Below, one piece after another: positions 1 through 8,800 of a DNA stretch of 64,000 bases (the stretch's first letter is position 1; each line of letters begins with the position of its first letter). The notes under the pieces are model-generated. The model worked only from the letters and a program-made list of their open reading frames with translations. It ran no database searches and was not told where the DNA came from. This DNA is from Vicingus serpentipes (GTDB taxonomy: Bacteria; Bacteroidota; Bacteroidia; Flavobacteriales_E; Vicingaceae), in NCBI GenBank assembly GCA_024103385.1, contig JAGFIT010000031.1, positions 1-64,000 on the forward strand, read 5' to 3'. The position numbers and the translations under genes were made by a program.

Positions 1-108
1 AATAAAGAAGATTGGCAAACTGCTTTTCAATTTTTTGAAAAAAGAATGGTAGGATTACACGATTTTTGGATAGAGTTTGGGGAAATATTTAAACAGTTAG
101 AAGAATAG
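1..108 (+). CDS. C-terminal fragment of an unidentified protein
   Basis: An open frame runs in from the left edge and encodes 35 residues before a TAG at 106-108. The visible tail is rich in aromatic and acidic residues and ends FGEIFKQLEE. No domain can be assigned from so short a piece. It converges on the next gene with only 11 bases between them, and no terminator hairpin is visible there. I cannot name it; the reading frame itself is the only evidence. Confidence 0.5.
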   Translation, partial: NKEDWQTAFQFFEKRMVGLHDFWIEFGEIFKQLEE

Positions 109-119
109 TTTTGTTCCAG

Positions 120-875
120 TTATTTAACAAATTTTAATCCAATCGACAAATCAATACGAGACAAACTTTCTCTCTGATCAGTATCAAATTTTATTTTTTG
201 GACACTTCCTCCTTGATTAACTTTTATTTCAGATAAAGCACCTTGAACCCATGAGAGAAGAAAACTAATAGCTAAATCCTCAGTTATAGCAATATCATAC
301 CCTATATCTGCGACAATTCCAAAAGTATTGCCTGTAAGAGTTAGTTTGTCAATTACGATGGCATCATTTTTATAAGCTAATTTTCCTAAGGATAAACCCA
401 TAAAAAAGTTGTTCTTTTTATTTTTAGAAAATATTCTGTTATAGAAAGTTCCACCAATAAATTGGACATTAATATCATCACGCATAACTCCATATCTTAC
501 CAATCCATTAGGGTAGGTTATAGATATATTGTCTAGGCTGTTTTCTGAATTAAAATTGCTGTATTTTACTCCAAATCCAATAGAATTTTTAATTAAATAG
601 CTAACATCAGCGCTAAATGTAGCACCAGATTTTAATTCTTCAACATATTGTTTAAATTCTCCAGGAATGTCGTCAGATAGTCTTCCAGTACTGTATCCCC
701 ATCCATAATTTACGCCTATCCGAAATCGTTTGATTTCATTATCTAAGAAAAGTTTCTTTTCTTCTTTCTTTTGAACATAATCAACGCCACTGTAATTTGA
801 AGAGTCTGATTGTGCTTTTAATGAAAAAATACTTAATGAGAATAGAGCAATTAGCGCAATAAAAGGGTTATTCAT
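120..875 (-). CDS. Secreted outer-membrane-type beta-barrel protein, unknown function
   Basis: The 251-residue product starts with a hydrophobic signal peptide (residues 1 to about 22, ending LKAQ), a common Bacteroidota cleavage context. The rest has short alternating polar/hydrophobic strands separated by glycine and asparagine turns, as in small outer-membrane barrels. The repeated pattern of G-x-x-x-Y/F segments (for example NYGWGYSTG and GIVADIGYD) fits that fold. It lies 37 bases downstream of folP on the same strand and may be co-transcribed with it. I recognise no enzymatic motif. Barrel topology is inferred from pattern alone. Confidence 0.6.
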   Translation of the reverse strand: MNNPFIALIALFSLSIFSLKAQSDSSNYSGVDYVQKKEEKKLFLDNEIKRFRIGVNYGWGYSTGRLSDDIPGEFKQYVEELKSGATFSADVSYLIKNSIGFGVKYSNFNSENSLDNISITYPNGLVRYGVMRDDINVQFIGGTFYNRIFSKNKKNNFFMGLSLGKLAYKNDAIVIDKLTLTGNTFGIVADIGYDIAITEDLAISFLLSWVQGALSEIKVNQGGSVQKIKFDTDQRESLSRIDLSIGLKFVK

Positions 876-912
876 TTTTTTATAATCAACATTTGCGAAC
901 GAAAATAATGTT

Positions 913-1773
913 TTAATCCTTTAGTTGCTTTGTTAATTGAATTATTTCTTTAGCCTCTTTGACATCGTGTACCCTTAAAATATTCGCTCCATTTTGTAGT
1001 GCAATAGTATTTAATATAGTGGTGCCGTTTAATGCTTCTTCTGGAGCAATACCCAATACTTTGTTAATCATAGATTTTCTAGAAATTCCCACTAAAATAG
1101 GTAATCCGAAAGAATTAAATTCTTCAAGATGTTTAAGTAGTTGATAGTTGTGTTCAACTGTTTTCCCAAAACCAAAACCAGGATCTAATATGATGTTATT
1201 CACTCCTAGAGCGTTCAGTTGAGTTATTTTTTCCTTAAAATAACTTTTTACTTCCTTAACAACATTCGTGTATTTTGGATTGTTTTGCATGGTTTGAGGA
1301 GTTCCTTGTATATGCATTAAAATGTAAGGGGCTTTTAGTTCTCCAACTACTTTAAACATATTATTGTCCATGGTTCCTCCAGAAATATCGTTAATTATGT
1401 CAGCACCAGCTTCAACACATGTTCGGGCAACATTACTTCTGAACGTATCTATAGAAATAATGATGTCTTTAAAGTTTGATTTGATCAATTTTACAATAGG
1501 GAGAACTCTGTCTAATTCTTCTTCTTCTGATACGTTTTCTGCTTGTGGACGAGTGGAGTGTCCACCTATGTCAATTATAGTGGCACCTTCATATTCCATG
1601 GAGTTAACTTGCTCTATGATGCTGCTTTCGTTATGGTACTTTCCTCCATCAAAGAAAGAATCAGGAGTGAGGTTTAGTATGCCCATTATGATGGGTTCGT
1701 CTAAATTTATTGTTTTCTCTTTACAATTTATAGAGTTATTTGTATCTTGCGAAGTTCCAATTGTGGATAACAT
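913..1773 (-). CDS. folP: Dihydropteroate synthase
   Basis: Joins 6-hydroxymethyl-dihydropterin pyrophosphate to p-aminobenzoate, making dihydropteroate in cytoplasmic folate synthesis. The 286-residue protein shows the family signature MGILNLTPDSFFDGG at residues 30-44, then the TIM-barrel motifs NDISGG, DPGFGFGKT and the phosphate-binding GISRKSM near the C-terminus. The first 25 or so residues are longer than usual, but no later ATG precedes the signature, so the ATG at 1773 is kept. The next gene starts divergently only 12 bases away, so its promoter must overlap the neighbour's coding sequence. The sulfonamide-target function is secure from motifs. Confidence 0.95.
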   Translation of the reverse strand: MLSTIGTSQDTNNSINCKEKTINLDEPIIMGILNLTPDSFFDGGKYHNESSIIEQVNSMEYEGATIIDIGGHSTRPQAENVSEEEELDRVLPIVKLIKSNFKDIIISIDTFRSNVARTCVEAGADIINDISGGTMDNNMFKVVGELKAPYILMHIQGTPQTMQNNPKYTNVVKEVKSYFKEKITQLNALGVNNIILDPGFGFGKTVEHNYQLLKHLEEFNSFGLPILVGISRKSMINKVLGIAPEEALNGTTILNTIALQNGANILRVHDVKEAKEIIQLTKQLKD

Positions 1774-1785
1774 ATAGTTTAATTT

Positions 1786-2340
1786 ATGAGTAATACTTCC
1801 GAAGAATATGATTCAATAATAAAGATTTGTTCTGACATTTTTACAAAAAAGATGAAAGATTATGGATCTGCATGGCGAATCTTACGCACAAGTTCTTTAA
1901 CGGATCAAATTTTTATCAAAGCTAAAAGAATTAGAAGTATAGAGGAAAAGGGAATGAGCAAAGTAGATGAGGGGGTGAAATCAGAGTACATAGGTATTGT
2001 TAATTACTGCATCATGGCCTTGGTGCAATTAGAATTAGGGTATGATGAGAACACGGAGCTTCCTTATGATGAATGTGTTGCTTTGTATGATAAGTATTTC
2101 TCTACAGCTAAAGGATTGATGGAAAATAAAAATCATGATTATGATGAGGCATGGAGAGACATGCGTTTAAGCTCATTAACAGATTTAATTTTAATGAAAT
2201 TGTTACGTACCAAACAAATTGAAGATAACAATGGAGAAACATTAATTTCGGAGGGAATTGATGCCAATTACTTAGATATGATTAACTACGCTGTTTTTGC
2301 ATTAATTAAAATTGAAGAAGGTACGTTAACCACCTGCTAA
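1786..2340 (+). CDS. DUF1599 (Nmad1-type) protein with a duplicated domain
   Basis: The 184-residue cytoplasmic protein contains the DUF1599 signature twice. One copy spans about residues 15-85 (DYGSAWRILRTSSLTDQI) and the second about 105-178 (DYDEAWRDMRLSSLTDLI). Each copy is a helical unit with a conserved Y-x-x-AWR-x-x-R-x-SSLTD core followed by an Asn-Tyr pair (IVNYC, MINYA). The family was named for association with nucleotide modification in phages, but the role of the chromosomal Bacteroidota copies is not known. It sits head to head with folP and 2 bases ahead of the DoxX gene, an arrangement I recall as common in the phylum. Confidence 0.85.
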   Translation: MSNTSEEYDSIIKICSDIFTKKMKDYGSAWRILRTSSLTDQIFIKAKRIRSIEEKGMSKVDEGVKSEYIGIVNYCIMALVQLELGYDENTELPYDECVALYDKYFSTAKGLMENKNHDYDEAWRDMRLSSLTDLILMKLLRTKQIEDNNGETLISEGIDANYLDMINYAVFALIKIEEGTLTTC

Positions 2341-2342
2341 TA

Positions 2343-3821
2343 ATGATGAAAATATTAACTTACATATCGCGCGTATTTGTAGGAGCATTATTTATTGTTT
2401 CCGGGTTAGTGAAAGCTAATGATACACTTGGGTTTAGTTACAAGCTAGAAGAGTATTTTGAGAATGGGGCATTGGCATATCGAATTAGAGACTGGTTTGG
2501 ATGGGATAGTTTTTCTTTGGAGTTTTTAATGGAAGATGCGCTGTTACTGGCTGTTGTTATGTGTGCTGCTGAAATTGTATTAGGCTTTTCACTACTTTTT
2601 GGAACTAAAATTAAATTCACAGTGCTTTCTTTGTTGGGGTTGACCGTGATGTTCTTTTTCTTAACACTGCATACTGCTACGTGTGACCCTCATGCAAGTT
2701 ATAACGAGGTAACTGTGGTAGAACAAGAATCTCCAGAACATAATCGTATGTTGGGTAGAATGGAGAATAATGATAAAGTCACTATTGTTGGGGATGAGAA
2801 TGGAAAAATAACATTTCAGGAAGAAATGCCTGTACAGTGTGTAACGGATTGTGGTTGTTTTGGTGATGCAATGAAAGGTTCATTGGGGCGTAGCTTAACT
2901 CCTTGGGAATCGTGGGCGAAAGACATGATTTTAATGTTGTTTATTATTCCAATATGGTTGTATCGAAAAAGAATAAAAATGAACACCAGAAACGAAGATA
3001 TCCTTCTTCTTTCAGGAAGTTTACTCTTTGTTTTGTTTTTATCATGGGTATTTGATTGGTATTTTCCAGCATTATTTTTTGTTGTTGGGGTTGCAGGCTA
3101 CGTGGCTATGAAAAGGTTTATTCAACCTTTAAAAATGCAATGGATGCCTATTCTTTACACAGCATTAATTTCATGTGTATTTATTTATTATACATACAAC
3201 CATTTGCCTATAAGAGATTATAGAGCTTATGCTGTAGGAAAAAGTATTCCAGAACAAATGGTGTTGCCGGATGGAGCTATTCCTGATGTGTACGAAAATT
3301 TATTTTACTACAAAAATAAAACAACGGGAGAGGTAGAGGAATTTACAGAAACCAACTACCCTTGGGATAATGATAATTATGAATTTGCTGACAGAAAAAC
3401 CAAATTGATACAGAAAGGAGATGAACCCGCCATTACCGATTTTACGATGATGGCAGACGATGGCAATGACTATGCGCAAGATTATTTAAATGAGCCTGGT
3501 TATTTGTTTGTATTAGTTGCTTATGATATTAATAAAACCAACAAAAGCGCCTTTAGTAAAATAAATACTTTTGTAGCGGAATCAAACAAGGATGGGAACT
3601 ATTTTATTGGACTAACAGCTTCGCTTTATGGTGAATTAGAAAGCTTTAGACATGAACAACAAACCATGTTTGATTTTTTTACTTGTGACGCAATAACCTT
3701 AAAAACAATAGTTAGAGCTAACCCAGGGATACTATTGTTGAAACAAGGAAAAATATTAGGTAAGTGGAATGCGAATGATTTGCCAGATTACCAGTTGGTT
3801 AAAGCAAATTATTTAAACTAA
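2343..3821 (+). CDS. DoxX/BT_3928-type membrane protein with thioredoxin-like tail
   Basis: A 492-residue inner-membrane protein. The N-terminal third is a DoxX/MauE-like bundle (ISRVFVGALFIVSGLVKAND at the start), then a loop carrying a DCGCFGDAM motif, further membrane segments around residues 195-285, and a soluble C-terminal domain of about 200 residues. That last domain ends in a thioredoxin-like element (ANPGILLLKQGKILGKW) but has no CxxC. Paired cysteines in the loop (VTDCGCFG) recall MauE-type electron transfer to partner proteins. The protein matches the family I know as BT_3928. Function is unproven; redox or methionine-sulfoxide-related roles are guesses. Confidence 0.8.
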   Translation: MMKILTYISRVFVGALFIVSGLVKANDTLGFSYKLEEYFENGALAYRIRDWFGWDSFSLEFLMEDALLLAVVMCAAEIVLGFSLLFGTKIKFTVLSLLGLTVMFFFLTLHTATCDPHASYNEVTVVEQESPEHNRMLGRMENNDKVTIVGDENGKITFQEEMPVQCVTDCGCFGDAMKGSLGRSLTPWESWAKDMILMLFIIPIWLYRKRIKMNTRNEDILLLSGSLLFVLFLSWVFDWYFPALFFVVGVAGYVAMKRFIQPLKMQWMPILYTALISCVFIYYTYNHLPIRDYRAYAVGKSIPEQMVLPDGAIPDVYENLFYYKNKTTGEVEEFTETNYPWDNDNYEFADRKTKLIQKGDEPAITDFTMMADDGNDYAQDYLNEPGYLFVLVAYDINKTNKSAFSKINTFVAESNKDGNYFIGLTASLYGELESFRHEQQTMFDFFTCDAITLKTIVRANPGILLLKQGKILGKWNANDLPDYQLVKANYLN

Positions 3822-3831
3822 AAGGTAGAAT

Positions 3832-4911
3832 TTGTTACAGTTTATAATAAAAAGAATATTGTATGGTTTTTTTGTCCTAATTGGGGTGATAACTGTTGTA
3901 TTTTTATTATTTAATGTATTGCCTGGAGACCCTGCTCGTATGTTAATGGGACAGAGAGCAGATGAAGAATCTATAAAAGTTATTCAAAAAGATTTAGGAT
4001 TAGATCAACCACTCTCCACACAGTTTGTGATGTACCTAAATGATTTATCTCCAATTTCTGTACACGACAAAATTGACTCAGATCATTATTTGTATTTGGA
4101 TGATCAAAAATATGATTATATAGAATTATTGAATTACGGAGCATCGAGTGTATTGGTAATGAAAACTCCTTATTTACGAAGGTCTTATCAAACCAAAAGA
4201 AAAGTATCTGAAATATTGATGGACTATCTACTAGAGACAGCCGTATTGGCATTAGCATCCATATTAATAGCTGCTTTTTTAGGAATTACTTTTGGAATAT
4301 TTTCTGCCTTAAAAAAGGATTCTTGGATGGATCAATCTCTTTTGTTTACATCCGTTTTAGGAATGTCAGTGCCTTCGTTTTATTCTGCAATTATTTTGTC
4401 CTGGTTATTTGGTTATGTTTTATCTGATTTAACAGGATTAAACATGACAGGAAGTTTGTTTGAGTACGATGATTTAGGAAATGGAGAGATTCTAAGATTA
4501 GATAATTTAATATTACCAGCCGTTACTTTAGGAATTCGCCCTATTTCGGCAATTATGCAATTAACCAGAAGTTCAATGTTGGACGTACTGTCTCAAGATT
4601 ACATTAGAACAGCTAGTGCTAAAGGGTTAAAATATTGGAAAGTGGTACTAAAACATGCACTTAAAAATGCATTAAACCCAGTAGTTACAGCTGTTTCTGG
4701 GATGTTTGCTAGTCTGTTGGCAGGAGCTCTTTTTGTAGAAAGTATTTTTGCTTGGAAAGGAATAGGCTGGGTATTGTATGATGCGTTGACTAAGTTTGAT
4801 TTACCAATAGTGATGGGGGGAGTTTTATTAACAGCTACGATATTTGTTATTATTAATATTTTTGTTGACATCATTTACGGAATATTAGATCCTCGGGTTA
4901 GGGTAAAATAA
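3832..4911 (+). CDS. DppB/OppB-type ABC transporter permease, orphan
   Basis: A 359-residue inner-membrane permease of the binding-protein-dependent peptide/nickel class. TM1 (RILYGFFVLIGVITVVFLLF) is followed by the family NVLPGDPARMLMG sequence. The EAA loop appears as RTASAKGLKYWKVVLKHALKNA (about 257-278) and the C-terminus reads DIIYGILDPRVR, typical for DppB. Residues 70-120 form a longer loop between TM1 and TM2 than usual. The start is TTG at 3832, preceded by AAAGGTAG. No DppC partner, ATPase or binding protein is adjacent; it lies between the DoxX gene and tpiA. Substrate unknown. Confidence 0.88.
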   Translation: MLQFIIKRILYGFFVLIGVITVVFLLFNVLPGDPARMLMGQRADEESIKVIQKDLGLDQPLSTQFVMYLNDLSPISVHDKIDSDHYLYLDDQKYDYIELLNYGASSVLVMKTPYLRRSYQTKRKVSEILMDYLLETAVLALASILIAAFLGITFGIFSALKKDSWMDQSLLFTSVLGMSVPSFYSAIILSWLFGYVLSDLTGLNMTGSLFEYDDLGNGEILRLDNLILPAVTLGIRPISAIMQLTRSSMLDVLSQDYIRTASAKGLKYWKVVLKHALKNALNPVVTAVSGMFASLLAGALFVESIFAWKGIGWVLYDALTKFDLPIVMGGVLLTATIFVIINIFVDIIYGILDPRVRVK

Positions 4912-4918
4912 ATCAAAT

Positions 4919-5671
4919 ATGAGAAAGAAAATAGTAGCTGGAAATTGGAAAATGAACAAAGTAGATGGAGAGGTAAAAACTTTTTTATCAGCTATCAAAC
5001 AACTTTCTTATCCTTCAGATGTAGATTTAGTAGTCGTTCCTCCAGCAGTATTTATTAAAGAGGTAACCAATGTTCTTGAACCAAAAAAGATTTACACGGG
5101 GGCTCAAAACTGTTCAGAATACGAAGAAGGAGCTTATACAGGTGAACTTGCAGCGAAGATGATTCGATCAGTAGGAGCTCAATATGTTATTGTTGGACAT
5201 TCTGAACGAAGAGCTTATTTTGGAGAAAAAAATGAAGTATTAGCATTGAAAATTGACCAAGCTTTAGCGAATAACTTAACGCCTATTTACTGTTGTGGAG
5301 AAAAATTAGAAGAAAGAGAGGCAGGTAATCATTTTAAAATTGTAGAAAAACAAATTGAGGAAGGATTATTTCATTTGCCAATCGAAGAAATTACTCAATG
5401 TGTTATTGCCTATGAACCAGTATGGGCCATAGGTACTGGCGTAACAGCAACACCTGAGCAAGCACAAGAGATGCATGTGTTTATTAGAAATTTGATAGTT
5501 AAAAAATACAACCAACAAATAGCTGAAAAAATTGCCATTTTATATGGTGGAAGCTGTAATCCGGACAACGCTAAAGAACTGTTTGCTAATTTGGATATAG
5601 ATGGCGGACTGATTGGAGGTGCCTCATTAAAACCAGAGGAGTTTATTGCTATAGCCAATTCTTTTTCTTAG
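4919..5671 (+). CDS. tpiA: Triosephosphate isomerase
   Basis: Interconverts dihydroxyacetone phosphate and glyceraldehyde 3-phosphate in cytoplasmic glycolysis and gluconeogenesis. At 250 residues it has the standard length. The catalytic set is visible: Asn9 and Lys11 in NWKMN, His94 in IVGHSERR and Glu166 in AYEPVWAIGTG, followed by the phosphate-binding YGGS and GGASL motifs near the C-terminus. The ATG is 7 bases after the permease stop, so the gene probably shares its transcript. A weak 6-bp hairpin follows (5678-5698) without a T tract. Confidence 0.97.
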   Translation: MRKKIVAGNWKMNKVDGEVKTFLSAIKQLSYPSDVDLVVVPPAVFIKEVTNVLEPKKIYTGAQNCSEYEEGAYTGELAAKMIRSVGAQYVIVGHSERRAYFGEKNEVLALKIDQALANNLTPIYCCGEKLEEREAGNHFKIVEKQIEEGLFHLPIEEITQCVIAYEPVWAIGTGVTATPEQAQEMHVFIRNLIVKKYNQQIAEKIAILYGGSCNPDNAKELFANLDIDGGLIGGASLKPEEFIAIANSFS

Positions 5672-5817
5672 TAGTTTGTGAAATAATTCTTTTTTCACAT
5701 CTTCTTAAAAACAATTTTATTAAAAAAAACGTTTAGTTGTAGCGACTAATATTTTCCATTATGTCGGGGTTTTTAAGATGGATTTCCGATATTTGTTGGT
5801 TAACGTTGATTCTTTTC

Positions 5818-8800
5818 ATGAGAAAGTATTTTTCATATCACCATTTGTTCACCACACTATTAGTTGTGGTGTTATTGTGTTTAGCTCCTGTAGCGAATGC
5901 ACAGTGGACGCTGGATGTTGGAGGTACTGTTAAACAACAAGAAACAAAAAAAAGATTTGAAGGAGTAACTATTACCATTAAACGAAATGGAACTACGTGG
6001 AAGACACTCACTTCACCAGCAAACGGATCGTTTGACATATCTCTTGAACCTAACGCCATTTACATGATTGAGTTTTCTAAATCTGGTTATGTAACAAAAA
6101 AGATGGAGTTTTCTACTAAAAATGTTCCAGAGGAAGATGCTAAATATGGTTTTGAATTTCCAATGGAAATGAGTTTGTTCGAAAAAAGAGAAGGATTGGA
6201 TGTCTCTATTTTAAATAAACCGATTGCTAAAGTAGCATTTGATCCTAACACTGGTTATATGGACTATGATCCTGAGTATACTAAATCCATTAAAAAGGAA
6301 TTGGAGAGAATGAATGATGAATTAGACGAGTTACTGAAGAAGCAGGAGGAACAAAGAAAAGCTAACCAAGCAGAGTATGATAAACTGATTGCTGCAGGAG
6401 ATAAAGCATTTAATGGAGAAAAATGGGCTGAAGCGGAACCTTTTTATAAAAAAGCGGCTGAAATTTTTAAAGATGAATCTTACCCTGTAGCACAATTAAA
6501 AGAAATTGAAGCCAATTTGGCCAAAAATGCGGAGGCGAATAAAAACTATCTTGCGGCTATTAAAGCAGGTGATGAAGCATTTAATAATCAAGAGTGGGAT
6601 AAGGCAATTATACAATACCAAAAGGCTTCGGGTTATAATCCAGATGAGGAATACCCTAAAAATAAAATTAAAGAAGCAAAAGATTTAATGGCGAATGAGA
6701 AAAAGGTTACGGCAGAGTATAATGCAGCAATAGCAGAGGCAGATAAGGCTTTTGGCGCAAAAAAATATGAGCAAGCAAAAGTAAATTATGAAAAGGCAGT
6801 AGCTATAAAAACGAATGAAGCGTATCCTAAAACTAAATTGGGAGAAATTGAGAAGTTATTAGGGGAACAACAAAAAATTGAAAGGGAATACAAAAATGCT
6901 ATAGCAGAAGCGGATGGATTTTTTAACGCTAATGATTATGAAAAATCGATTGATTCATATAACAAAGCACTTTCGTTAAAACCTGCAGAGGCTTATCCAA
7001 CATCAAAAATAGTAGAAGCTAAAAAATTCATAGCGGATAAAAAGAAATTGGAAGCTGATTATCAAAAGTTTATAGCTGAAGCAGATAAATTTTTTGGTGC
7101 GAAAGACTATACTGCTGCTAAAATAAACTATCAACAAGCATCAGCGATTAAAAAAGAGGAACAATATCCAAAAGAGAAATTAGCAGAGATTGAAAAAATA
7201 GAAGAAGAAACGGCTAAAAAAGAAGCAGAAGAGAAACAAAGAGAGGCTAATTATCAAGCTGCTATTACTAACGGAGATAAGGCATTTTCTGCTAAGAATT
7301 TTGAACTAGCAAAACAAGCTTATCAAACTGCAAGTGAAATTAAGAAGGAAGAACAGTATCCAAAAAACAAATTATCGGAGATAGATAAGATTTTAGCTGA
7401 TGCAGCTGCAAAAGAAGCGGAAGAGAAAGCTAAAGAAGAGCAGTATAAGCAGTTAATTGCCACAGCGGATGGGCTATTAAGTGCTAAAGATTATGATGGG
7501 GCAAAAGGGAAGTACAATGAAGCGATAAAAGTGAAAACGGAAGAACAATATCCAAAAGATAAAGTAAGAGAGATAGAAAAGATTTTAGCAGATATAGCTA
7601 ACAAAGAAGCGGAAGAAAAAGCCAAAGAAGAGCAGTATAAGCAATTGATAGCTGATGCAGATAGAATGTTGGGGAGTAAAGATTATAATGGAGCCAAGGG
7701 AAAATATATAGAAGCGACAAAAATTAAAGTGGAAGAAAAATATCCAAAAGATAAACTATTGGAGATAGAAAAGATTTTAGCCGATGCAGCAGCAAAAGAA
7801 GCGGAAGAGAAAGCCAAAGAAGAACAATATAAAAAGTTAGTTGCAGAGGCAGATGGACTGTTGAGTGCTAAAAATTATGAGGGAGCAAAAGGGAAATACA
7901 ATGAAGCGATAAAAGTAAAATCAGAAGAACAATACCCTAAGGACAAAATTTCAGAAATAGATGCGTTATTAAAGGAGTTAGCCAAACAAAAGGCAGAAGA
8001 GGAAGCAAAAGCAAAAGCAGCTGCAGAATTACAAGCAAAATATGAAGGATTAATTGCTTCTGCCGATAAGTTGTTAGGGACTAAAGATTATGAGGGAGCA
8101 ACATTAAAATACAATGAAGCAATAACTTTAAAAGAAGAAGAGCAATATCCAAAAGATAAGGTAAGAGAAATTGAAAAGATTTTAGCTGAAATAGCTAAGA
8201 AAAAGGCGGAAGAAGAAGCTGCAAAAATGGCTCAAGGAGAAAAAGAAGCAAAATATAAAGAAGCAATAACATTAGCGGATAATGCATTTTCTTCGGAAAA
8301 TTATAAGCAAGCCATATTAAAGTATAACGAGGCATTATCAGTTAAACCAGAGGAACAGTATCCAAAAGATAGAATTAAAGAGACAGAAACCATTTTAGCA
8401 GAAATTGAACGTAAAAAGCAGGAAGGGTTAAATGCTGCTAAAGCTCAAAAAGAGTTGGATGAAAAATACAATAAGTTTATTGCTTCAGGAGATCAAGATT
8501 TATCTATTAAACAATACACTCAAGCAAAATCGAATTATGAAGCTGCATTGGGCGTAAAACCAACAGAACAATATCCAAAAGATAAAATCAAAGAAATAGA
8601 AGCTGTTTTGGCGGGTATTGCTAAAACAAAAGAAGAGGAAAGTTTAGCGGCAGAAGCAGAACGTAAAAAACAAGAGTACTTTAACGCATTGATAGCTCAA
8701 GCAGATGAAGCATTTAATAATAAAAATTATGATGACGCTAAAGCAAAATATCAACAAGCTTTAGGGTTGATACCTAATTCCAGTCACCCTACTAACAGAC

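Noticed and set aside
5678-5698. Hairpin after tpiA as a terminator
   Set aside because: Only a 6-bp stem (GTGAAA/TTTCAC) and no T tract after it.
5761-5817. N-terminal extension of the scaffold protein from the ATG at 5761
   Set aside because: It puts a second hydrophobic stretch ahead of a normal signal peptide that starts cleanly at 5818.
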